NCBI GenBank assembly: GCA_001662425.1
Contig: BDDC01000125.1
Coordinates: 35,751-99,750, forward strand
Source: Chlamydomonas sphaeroides
Taxonomy: Eukaryota; Chlorophyta; Chlorophyceae; Chlamydomonadales; Chlamydomonadaceae
Direction: 5' to 3'
Length of the DNA: 64,000 nt
Shown: in pieces, positions 15,001-27,000 of the stretch
Position numbering within the stretch: the stretch's first letter is position 1
Layout of the letters: each line of letters opens with the position of its first letter
Made by a program: the position numbers and the translations under genes
The notes under the pieces: model-generated
Databases searched by the model: none
Told to the model about the DNA's origin: nothing
Seen by the model: only the letters and a program-made list of their open reading frames with translations

Positions 15001-18000
15001 AGCAGCTTACCCTGCGCGCAAGCTAGCAGCGTCCCACAACCCCCGCTGCCGGCCTAGCATCATTGTGCGCTGGTATTTAAGTGTCTGGGGGGCCCCATGC
15101 TGCCCGAGCGCAGGCTCATTCGGCAGTGCTGGCGCCAGTGTCGGATGATGACCAGGTGGCGGCAGTGACACGGCTGGTGTCGCAGTGGACGCAGGGCCGC
15201 ATCACGTCGGGCCAGCTGTCGGTCTGGTAAGGGCTGTGCCGTGTCTCGGGGCGGTGCATGCGTGCTGCTGCCATAGCGTGACGAGGGGCTTAGGCGCATC
15301 AATGCCGACGTGGTGTGATTGCTCGTTGCTGGCCACAGGTTTGGCGCGTCGAATGAGGGCAGCATAAACGGAGGTGCGCATGCCGTGTGCTCGGGTACCG
15401 AGGCGGCCCCGGGATCAGCATGCTCGCTGTATCTCGGCATGAGCAGGGGCTTCGCCTGCAATAGCAAGGCCGCGCAGAGGATTCACGCAACCTGCGCCCC
15501 CGTGGATGGCCCCTCCCGCCTCGCCCTCAGTCAACCTGGTGCCTTGGCGCTATACGACAGAGGACCTGGTCCAGTTCCAGTCTTGGGGCTCAGCCCAGGC
15601 CTTCAGCCCTCGGTTCAAGTCCTGCGGTAGGTACGGGTGGACTGGCTGCGCTGGACAATCCTGTGCACACAAGCACTGGGCAATCAATCGACACGACATC
15701 TGCTGTCGCCACCCTTGCCTGCTGCGTCCAGGCGAGCTTTCCTTCGCAATCGGCAGGAACGGCCGTGCGGGCGCTCCTAGGTGCGTGATGAGCTGCTGTG
15801 CATGGGATCTATCTCCACGCGGCAGGCACAATGCGGAGACTGGCTGGCCGCCCGGCAAGGAGACTTGCCGCACTACACACGTCCATTGCACCTGAACCGA
15901 GCAACGCCCAACCTCCCACTCCGCTGCAACACCGCAGCTGGGGATCAACGCGCTGCGGCGACCACCTGCCGGTGAGATCCATGGGTCTGGTGGGTCCGCG
16001 CACGCATGGGCCTACGCAACATGTCCGTCGCAGATGATAGACGAGACCATCGCGCGCGCGCTCCATGCCCCTGCAAGCAATCGGTTCCGACCTCGGTGAT
16101 CATCTGACGCAACCTGTGCCGCCGTTCAATCTCCGCCTCGCTCGATCGCTCGCAGTTCATCTGCCGGCGCCCACTGTCGAGCCGGCCCGCCCCCACCACG
16201 ACCTACAACCCGGCTGCGTCCATGAGCCTCAAAGACACGCGCACCAGCCTCTTCCACCAGGACATGACCTGGGAGCAGGCGCGAGTGTTCTGCAGCCGCA
16301 GGGTAAGATGAGCCGCAGGTTGCACAAGACACGGCCTGGCGAGTGCCGGCGGGGGGCAAGCTGCTTGCTTGGATCAAACGACGTGTGGATATATATCTCA
16401 CGGTGTTTGCCGGCTATCAGTGTCGTGCCTGCGCCCTGCACCTCTGCCTCTCCACGGCACAGGGTAGCATCCTAGCCAGCGTCAACACAGCAGAGGAGGC
16501 GGAGGCCATGATTGCAATGGTCAGGGAGTGGTCGCGCAACCGCCGTGTGTCGGGTGCAACCCGCATCTGGCTCGGCAGCAAGTTCTCGCCTGGCCGCGAG
16601 GTCATCGGTGGTCCCGGTGGTAAGCAGCCGCAGCTTATCATGGCACACATCTGTAGCTTTGACAGTTGGCTGGACTGCGGCAGAGCTCACACCGGATGGC
16701 TTGCTGCTGCCGCCGCCAAACAAACAAATGTCACAGGTTTTGGATGGAGCGCGCAGTTGATGTTCACTAATCTGGCTGCCAGAGCTCGCACCTGGGAGTG
16801 GCTCGACACGACGCCATGGGGCTACACCCGCGGGGGCCAGCAGCTGTCCGTCCCCACCACCGAGCTGTGCCTAATGTGGACCATTAGCATGACGGAGGGC
16901 TCGGGCTCATTTGATGCCTGGCAGACAGTGGACTGCGACCGCGTCGCGTACCCGCTGTGCCAGAGGGGTAAGTCAGAGGACACGCCACCAATGTTGACGC
17001 GATAGCGTCACTAGCTTCATACACGTCCTATATACCGCAGACACACAGCCCTTCATCTGCAACACCGGCATCACATCGGCACGGCCTGCCGACCCCACCA
17101 TCGGGGCGGACCTCTACTGCCCGCCGGGTGCGAGGATTGGCATTCATGTCTGGGCTGCACACTGCGTGTCGGCATTGTCAAGCTCCGCTGCCTGTGTATC
17201 AGATTGCGTGCTAATGGTCATCGTACTGCTTCCTAGCCATTGTTTGCGGCGGTGACATCCGAAGCTGAACTGCGCGGCCTACTAAACCCAAACGTGTCCG
17301 GATCCCTGCCCGTTTCCGTGTCTCCTCCGCGTCCCATACCTCGCTCCCCCACCAGGCACCGTGCTGACGGGCGTCCAGGGAGTGGTGCCGCCCCCCTCCG
17401 AGGAGGGAGCCCCACAGCAGCTGTCCTACGCTGGGATATGCGGCAACCCGCAGGCGCCCGCCACCATCCGACAGCGGGGTGCGCTTGTTGCGAGGACCTG
17501 CTGGGGATTATGATATGAAGCGCGACTAGCGCGACCTTGCTCAGAGAAGCGCGGCGTGTTCCATACGCACACATCATGGCTGGTTGCCCCGCCCGTGGCG
17601 CTGCCATGCACTGCAGACGCCTTATCACAACCCGTCTGCCGCCGCGATTGGTCGCTGCCTCGCGAGGAGGGCACCCAGTCTTGGCGGGTGGTGGGCAATT
17701 TGAGCCAGCGCATCGACATGTGCATGGACGCCTGCCGTGTGGCATCGTCAAGGACCGGATCGCCCTACGTCTCTACCGCACTAGCGGTGCGCAGGGGATA
17801 GATACGTACACTCCAACCCTAGATTGATGCAAACTATGCAAACCTCTGGCGGTTGCAGCTCAATACAAATAAAGGTTAGGGCCTGCCTCCATTTAGCGAT
17901 CTGCCTTGGCTCCTTCCGGGCTCCTTCAGGTGCTGTACAAACCCGTGCCTCCCGAGCCGCGGCCCGTCGCCTTTGTCGGAAGCAACTGCCGCTGCGCTCG

Positions 18001-21000
18001 CGCCCTCACCGGCAACCAGCTCAGGTGCGCAGCATGGCTGCAGGAAATGAGCAGTGGCCTGGCAGCCACGCACAGGCGGGCTCGCTTCCAAGCTTGGTAT
18101 CTTCATCCTGCGACGCTGATGCGCTTCCGTCCTGGCTGCCCCCATGGTGCCCTGCAGCACGGCGGCGGTGCAGGAAACCATGGACGCCAACTCCACTACG
18201 ACGATCTTTGAGTACGGCCGCCAGCCAGCCATTGAGGCCATATGCGCTGTCTCCAGCAGCCGCCTGCGCGCTGCGGTGGTCAAGCCCGTGCAGTACAGCC
18301 TGAGTAAGCAAGGCGCGCGTCGCCTAGCATACATATGGGCCCATGCGACTACGGCTTGCATATGTACTACGTAGGGCTGTCAGAGCTAGCTGTCTCGATA
18401 AAAGGCTTTCAGCGCCTGGCACCTCTGCCGTCATCTAGGCTGGGCTTGCACCCTGCATGAGGTCAGGGGCTTCCTAGGCATGTGGCTGCCGTGCTCGCAG
18501 GTCTCGCCGACCTGGGCTGGAGCCCCGTCATGACGTCCCTCGTGCGCGACAGCAAGTACCGCATCTTCACGAAGCCCACCGACTGGAATGGAGCGCAGGT
18601 GTGGGCCCGGGCCCTTCCTCTCAAAATAGGTCTATTGCATGCCATATGCCCTGACGACCTGCATGCGCACACCCCCGTCTCGTCTCCTCAGCGCCTGTGC
18701 ACGCTGCACGGCGGCCACCTGGCGGTGCTGGAGGACAGCCAGGACGTGGCGGACCTGGTCACGCTGCTGCAGGCCAACGGAGGGCGCCTGCTGCCGCCCG
18801 GGACCAGCATCTGGGTGGGCCTCTACCTGGCGCAGACGCCCACCTACAGGTGCATGCCAATCTAGAGCTGGATAGCACCTGTTTCTACCAACCACTGTAT
18901 GTTCACGGGCGCTGAGCCCGAAGCTGGCGCCCTGCTTGCCTCGCCAACTCATCAACAGGTGGGTCGACGGCACGGCCCTTGCCTACGGAATCTCCGTTGA
19001 GGAGGAATGGGACTGGGCGCCCTCCAACTGCGGCACGCTGCGGCTGGGCGGCAACAACACCATGCTGACGGGCTCGGTTGTGGCCCGCGGCTGCGACAAT
19101 GAGTTTGCCTTCATCTGCGAGACCAGCACCATCGTGGACGACAGCCTCGTGGGTGAGTCTCCATTTGTTGAGTTGCGCAGCAAGCATGGGGCACATGGGG
19201 CACATGGCTTCTGGCGTGCGTGTGGTGTATCGCCCGCCACTGGACGTTTTCTCATGTTGCGTTGCGGATAGAGCTTCTTTTGAGGCACCTCTGCACGCTA
19301 CTCTGCCACGATCCGGCCGCCGCCAGCTTGCTTGGTGGTTGGCCAGGCTGTGATGAGTTCTGCTTGCCATGGCGTTGCCAGCACAGCGGTGTGCTGATGC
19401 GGCGTGCCACCCTGCCACTGAACACTGCCCTGAACACGTACGCCACTGCTGCCTGCTGCAGACATCACGCCCGGCCAGGCTCGCCCCGTGCCCGTGCTAG
19501 AGGCGGGGCTTGGCAACTGGGCCGTCACCTTGTACACTGCACACCTCACGTCCTGGCACGACGCGCTGCGCGTGTGCCGCTATACGGTGGGTTTGGAACG
19601 AATTCACTGCGGGCCAGACCTCACAAACAACACTGGCGGCACCTCAGCCAGGAGTTATGCACATGACGATACCTTTGTAAGCATGCATCGTATCGGTCGA
19701 CTCCCGAGCCCAGCCCAAATAACGTTTCACCATGCGGCCGGGCCCATCGCAGGACCGTGAGCTGGTGTGGTTCTTCAACGCCGCCGAGCAAACCTGGCTG
19801 TCCGAGTGGCTGAGGTCGTTCAACGCGACTATCTCGGGCGTGTGGACCGCCATGTCCCAGGACGCCAGCAGGCGCATGGCGTGGCGCAGCAAATGGGTGC
19901 GTGCGTGCAGGTTTGGCTAGCCACAACAAATAAAGGAGCCGAGCCATGCTGCAGGCCCCCTCATACGCCAGCCGATAGATCAGCTCAGCCACGTAACTTC
20001 GCCGAGAAGCGTCAAGCCTCGCTTTGCTTTATGCCCCAACAGGATAGCCCGAGCATGGAGCTGTCCACGTGGCAGCTGCCCCGGGGCCTGCTGGATGAGG
20101 CCGCCTCGCCGCTCTCCGACACCAGTACTGGCTTCTGCGGCGGGCTTGTGCGCCGAACCAGTGGCACCCCGGGCTACGACTTCGCGCTGATCAGCTGCGA
20201 TACGCCGCTGGCCTTCGCGTGCAAGACCGGCAGGCCCTGGAGGTCCCTCCCAGAGAGCAGCTTCACGTCGCTTCCGCCATCACCGCCGCCGCCGTCGCCG
20301 CCTCCAGCCGGCTCGCCCACGCCCATGCTCACGATCCCCTACCGCGGGCTAAACTACATGTACTTTGCGGGGGCCGGCGCGCCTCCCCTGTCGTGGCTGT
20401 CGGTGAGTCGTGCAGCGTACCAAGTTGCAGGGGGCGCATTGCAGCATACGATACGGGTCGCCATTGAGGGCATGTTGCTTTGGCATTGATTAGACTGGCC
20501 TGGACCAATCCATCCCTGTAGGCCAAGGCGCGCTGTGAGACCTTTGGCGGCCGCCTGGCTGAGTTCGCCACGGTGGGCCTGGTTGGAGGCAGGGACAAGG
20601 AGTTGGGCCTGGCAGGCCGCTGGCGTACGTGCGTGGTTGAATAGATGCGGGCTGCTACACGCCGCGATGTCGTGTGTCTTGAGAAACCTTCAATGCTTTT
20701 ATCTTGCCGTGCTTGTCAACGCAGCTGTCGGACTTCCACCACATATCGGACAGGGTGCGTTGATTACTCTGGGTCGCGCCAAGACTTGCGCGGTAACCAG
20801 ATTACTAGCCCCGGTGCAGAAGCAAGGCCTCCTGCCTCGGTGGTCCGCCGCGCCTACCTGCACCTGGGTGTCGGTCACGCGCCGCACGCACAATTACGCT
20901 GCCCTGGCCCAACAGGTCCGGTACGCGTGGACGGGCCGCACCTCGGCGACATACCAGCCCTACTGGTTTGGCCTGCGGAGAGGTGGGTGCCCGGCTGGAC

Positions 21001-24000
21001 GTAACAGAAACCAGAACTCGAGTGGGCCACGATTGTACCCCGCTGACGTGCTCCTACTGCATGCATCCCGACGGCTGCCTCGCAGACCCCGACAACACGC
21101 AGGTCTTCCGATACGCCAGCGGCAACACGCCTGCAGCCAGTGCGCTTGCCTGGGGTACGTGCGTGCCCGCATGCATACAGCGACGGAGGTTCATCAATCA
21201 ACGCCCACGCACGGGGACCGCCCTTGACGAACGAGGGCCCCTTCGTTGCAAGCATGGGCGACCGCCCACATTGGTGACGGTTAAGGAGCTCGCACACAGG
21301 CGGTACCCCTTGCTAAGTCCACCTTTCCGGTCTGGCCGGGCAGCTGCTTGCCACCGCGACCAAACGTGCTATTCCTGTGTGCTGCTTGCCTGGTCGGCAC
21401 AAAGCGGCCAGATTCACTTGCTGTCTTGACTTGCTCCGTCGGGCCGCAGGCGAGGGCGAGCCCAACAACTACAACGGCAACGAATACTGCGCTGAGGTGT
21501 GCAGCTGCAGCATCAGCGCCTGATAATGCGGCTATATTGACATACTGCCCGCCGCCCAGCGCAAGCACTAGGAACGCATGGCCCGTGTTCTTTTTCCAAC
21601 GACAAGTGTCTGATCCGCACTGACATACTGCACGCCTGCCCACACTTCCGCTGCCCTACTCACTTGCCCTGTGGGCGTCCACCGACGCAGACACGTGTCT
21701 TCATGCGGGTGAGCTCGCCACGATGGCACGACGCTGCTCGGCGCTTGGAGCAAACTCCCCATCCATGGGGCTAGCGCAAGCCTGCCGGCGCCGGTGCTCA
21801 TGGTGCTTATCTTGTGATGCGACCTCATTACAATCGATCTGTCCCACCGGCTGCTGATGCGGCGCCGCAGGAAGACGAGCTGTTCCGGCAGTGGATTCGC
21901 GACGCGTTTGGCCACACCCTGGGCGACCTGTTTGCAAACATCTTTGGTACGTTGGCGAAAGGGCAGCCAAATGGTGTTGTCGGCGTGGCCCTCCTTCTGA
22001 CAATCCTGTTGTGCTTGCCCGCCTACTGGTCGTCTTTAGGCGATGCGCTGCAACTCCTCATCGAGCGCTACATCGATACCCAGTGGTCCTCGCTGACGTG
22101 GGGGTCGCGCGATTTGTGGCGGAGGTGGGTAGCTACTAACGCGCTGCTAGCAAGGGACATGCAGCTGCGCAGCCCAGCCGCGGCTCACATCGCCGCGTGC
22201 GCGTGTGGCGCCTCGCTCCACCTACCCAGCGCTCGCTCGGCATCTTCAGCTGTCCCTGGCACCTGCTTTAAACCTCCGCCCCTACGTACATACGTACGCC
22301 CACCGTTGCCTTCTTGGGCCGACCATGCATGCTAACGTGTTCCCGGCTGCCTTGTGCACACACAGGCGTCGCAACATATGGAACGACCTCAACTGGTGCG
22401 CTCCAAGGCCGCCTTGCCAGACACGTTCTGCTCATGCATGTTGCTTCAAGCGCGCTGGGCCGCGTTCGCACATTCCCAGCAATCGCCTTGGGCTGGGCTC
22501 ACGCTCGACAGCCCGCGAGCTCGCTGCAAGCTAGCCAAGCTGCTCGCATGCAACGACACACACGCACCCTCCCTGATGCCCGCCTACGCACCCGCTCCTT
22601 CAGCGCCTTCGCCCTGCCGTACATGTGCATGATACCCACGCCACCTACGCCCACAACGGCCCCCAACCGAGATCTGAACAATTTGGAGTTCCAGATCACC
22701 ATACTGGGCACGCAATACGTTATGTGAGCATGCGGGTGACCGCAGCAGATGCAATGTGCACACTTGGATGGGTCTTGGCGGCAGCGGCTTGTCCGTAGGC
22801 CGTGTGTGTGTGCTATATCTAACCTAGCTAGCTCGCATGGTATGCGAGGCGGCTGATTGTGTTGGTATCGCTTCGGTTGGTGTGTAGTGTACATGACTGT
22901 GTCTGTCTGCCATGTATGCCGTTGTAAACATCACCGCCATGCAGGTACGGCAATCTCCTGACATGGGCCGAGGGCAAGGCCTTCTGCGAGGCCAATGGAC
23001 AGGTGCATGCGTGGGTCTCCGCATGTATGTGGCATGCATGGGACTGCTCGCTAGCCGTGCCGTTCAACAATTATGACTGTGTGCCATTTGGCGGACAACT
23101 TATCCGGCCTACCGGTATGCGATGCTGCGACCAGGTGCTGGCTGACTTTCAGAACGCCAACGAGTACTTCGGCAGTGTGCGGTGAGCGCTCATTCCTTGC
23201 GTGCCGCCATTCGTTGTCGCCCACGCCGCCATTGCCGCCCATGCCGCCATTGCTGCCCATACCGCCTATTGCCGCCATTTCTTGCGTGCCGCCACTGTTG
23301 TCCGTCCCATGCGCACGCTCGTTCGCTTCTGGTGCGCTGCGTGCACCTGGCACGCTGAACCCCTTCACCACCCGCACATCTCTTCGACTGCTATGAAAAA
23401 GGACCCAAGCGGCGGCACCGTGCGTGCGTGCGTGCGTGCGTGTGCCTTCTCCACTCCCCCTGCGACCTCGTCCCACCCTCAGCGGCATCAACCAGTGGGT
23501 CTACACGGAGCCCACCTTTTCGGAGCCGCAGCTCACGGCTTGGTGAGTGGGTTGCTTTGCGGAGCAGAACGGCGCCGAGGGGAACCTGCTGGGGCCAAGC
23601 CGGTCCAGCTCTGACCCACGCATGACCCGCCCACACCCCGCACACATACGTCTGCCCAACAGGACCGGCTACGCCCTGGTCAGCGGCGTCCTTGCCACCG
23701 CCAACGGCATGCCGCTCAACCAGGGCGGTTACTATGCGCCGTACAATGGCACCATCAGCGGCAGCCGCGGCTGCCTGGCGCTGCGCATCGACCCCAGGCA
23801 GGGTTGTCGGCTTGCCTTGATCAACTTGTACATTTCATAATACCCAATGATACCATTCCTGACCGCAGGTCGCAGTCACATTTCCTCGAGCCCCAGGACT
23901 GCAGCTCGCTGCGGCGGCCGCTGTGCCGTGCGGACCGCTCCGCCCCAGCGATCACCTTTGAGACGGGTGCGTGTGTGCGGCACGACATCATGCAGCCTGT

Positions 24001-27000
24001 TATCCTGCGAAGCAAATCAAGCGGCTGGAGATTCCGTAGCAACCCCACTAATGCATGTGACGCCTGGTGCCCATCTATCTGTCGGACCTGCAGGCAGTGT
24101 GGGTGGCCGGTAAGAGGGTCGCGCGTGCTGGCAGCCACGCACCTTGCGTGATCTCAGCGCCTGAACACAATCACAAGCCCATCCGCCAGTGCTAGATTGA
24201 TCACGCTTCTTAACAGCTGCTCGTGCCCTCTCCCAACATCGCAGCTCGTACGCCTACTTCTCGCAGGCCCGCTCGTGGGGCCGTGCTCGTGAGACGTGCC
24301 GTACGCTGAACCAGGGCGAACTAGCCACATTCAAGTGCGTACTGGGGCGCCACGCCTGCTGAAATTGATGCTTCGACCATGTGCCTGCACGTGTGCTGTA
24401 GCACTGATCTAAGCACTGGGCACAGCGCTACATGTGATGTGCCGCCTCCATTGCCGCCACGCAGCCCTGCAACGACTGAATGGACTACCGTGTCGACGTT
24501 TCTGAAAAACAACTTCTGGGAGAAGTGCGTCGCTAAGCGCACGATCACTGATTGTACAGCCCGGACAAAGCTAGATAGCCTGCACGTGCTTTAGGGCTCT
24601 GTCCTGAGGCAAGCACACTGAAGCAAGGATATCACATATTCATTATCCAAGCTGCTGCCTACGCCTGCCACGCGTGAGGCTGGCAACGGCGCTGCGTAAG
24701 CGCATCACCCAAGGTGTCCTGCTGCCATATGTATGTGCCCTGGTGGTGATGGACGTGGGGACCCTGTCCCACACACAGCCTACCCTCCTTAACTGAACGA
24801 CGCGGGCTCTGCGCGTCCCGTAATAACCATTCCTATTTCTATTGTCTGCCCTGCTGCTACAACACCTACCGAGCAGGACTGTTCTTGGCGGCACTGCCAC
24901 CACGGACCTCAACTCGTACGTCGACGAGATCCACATCGGCATCACAGATCTTTTTGGCGGCTGGTTCGCCAATGTGGATGCGCTGGGCACCAACCTGGAG
25001 GGCAGCTCCAACTGGTTGCCCGGCACGGTCTTCGGCGCACTGTACATCGGTGCGTACCGGGCTGCAGACGGAATGCAGGGGCGTGTTGCCGGCTATAACT
25101 GCGTGCTGGGCTGCTATCGGATGAGGAATATTGCTAGATCTTGCCGCGTGCGTCGTGTGCTGCAGGCTAGCATAGCCGGCTCCGGCCGTCATGCCGCATC
25201 ACACGCAGCGCACACCTCTACGCACACACACGCTCGGACCAAAGCTGCGCATGCCCCCATGCTTTCCACGGCCGCAGACTGCGCCGCGATCCGGCTTGCC
25301 ACTAGCAGCACTGCGTACGGCTCCACGGTGACGTCCTTCTGGGTCGCCGGGAACTGCGGGACACCTCGGCAATTCCTGTGCGAATGTGAGTGACGGAGAC
25401 GCAGTGCTTTCGCACGCGCAGGCCCCGTATTTGATTTGCAAAATGAGGGCCTGCCACCTTGCTGGCCAACCTTGGCCGCCGCACAGCCGACCCTCACCAT
25501 GCCGTTGCCGCATCCCCACTGCAGACACACCTATCGCGCCGGCACCTGCGCCGGCGCCAGCGCCGATCCCTGTGGCCACGCTGTAAGGCAACCTGCCTGG
25601 AATGGGCGCCACGCAGTCGATCGCCAGCTGGCTCGCTCGTTATCTTGTGATTGGTCGCGTTTGGCGCTTGCGCTTGCCTCACCCAGCCTCTCGTGCCCGC
25701 CCGCTTACCCGTCAGATACGACCTGCGCAAAGCTGTGGCCGGCCAGATTGCGCGCGGCGCCTTCACCTACACCCTCATCACCGACCCCGACCTGAGGGCA
25801 AACTGGACGCAGGCAAGGGTGCAGAGGCAGCGGATGGAAGAGAGTGCTCATGCCCTAGCTCAGCAGCCGCCTGAGCCTGGCTGCTAAGTGCGCTATATGT
25901 AGCTGTTGGACAAGGCGGACACGCACACCTCCCTGAAGATTGCTCTCTCGCCTCTATGTCCCACACCGCAGGCCCAGATAATGTGCCAGCTCATGCCGGG
26001 CGCACCCGGCACCTTGGCCACCATCTTCAACGCCGAGGACTTCAACTGGTTTGGCCGCATGGCCGCACAGGCGGAGGAGACGCCGCCCAACCTTTGGCTG
26101 GCGTTTGGAGACTTCCTGTCGCCAGGTGTGCGGACGTTCCTGCAGTCGGCATGCTATGCATCACCACTACTGCGAGGGCTGCGCGTCTGACGCGAGCGAC
26201 CACCGAGCGACATCTATCACGTCCATGCATGCTACGCGATTGTGTCAACGCCATCGCATGTCCTTGTCCCCTCAGACGCGCCGTACTGGACCATCAGCAA
26301 CCTCGAGGGCGGCCGCTACAAGACCTCCTGGATGGATTCGCCGGACTTCGTTGGGCGCGAGCCCGCTGCGTGCGGCTACCTGGACACGACCGAGCTGGCC
26401 ATCCGCCGAGCGCCGTGCAGCAGGCGCATGGCCGTGCTGTGCATGTCGCCGAGTGAGCTGATGAACAACACACCGCATGTGCAACTAACTACAGCGCCAG
26501 CTAGCGCAAGAGCCGCTATGTTACTTTCATAGCATGCTCGGCATGTCCTACGTCCTATATGCATATCTCCCAGCCAGTGACATTGATGGACTGCATAGCA
26601 TGCACGCACATAAAGAATAAAGATTTGATTTGTGTTTTTATGACAACACAATACAACATATTGTTGTAAATCTCTCCAATAGAAATAAAAAGTTTACTTG
26701 CTAATGTACCAGTGCCTGCAAGTCCATAATTGTACTTGGTGTAGTTTGGAAATTGTGTTGTGCGCATGTATTCATCTATACAATTCAAGGTGCTAAATTG
26801 TAGCCACATTGCATTATCATAGTCTTCACTCATGACAAGGTTGATATCTTGAGCATCAAAAACATGAGGTACGTATATATGTACCAGAAGCGTGTTCTAA
26901 GTTCAGATACAACCTGTTCAAATTAGCCAAGGTTTTGACGATATATCAAATCATTACGTGTGTTAAATACTATTGTTGTTAGCTGCTAATAATTAACAAA

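Larger units (their letters stand above)
22604..23966 (+). other. exons encoding CTLD-14
   Basis: Exons 22,604-22,723, 22,945-23,002, 23,135-23,181, 23,483-23,542, 23,663-23,797 and 23,869-23,966. Landmarks: LLTWAEGKAFCEANGQ, VLADFQN, NQWVYTEP, SRGCLALR, PQDCSSLRRPLCRAD. The phase of the last join needs a GC-AG intron with donor CAG/GCAGGG at 23,798. EPN is absent. Confidence 0.7.
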
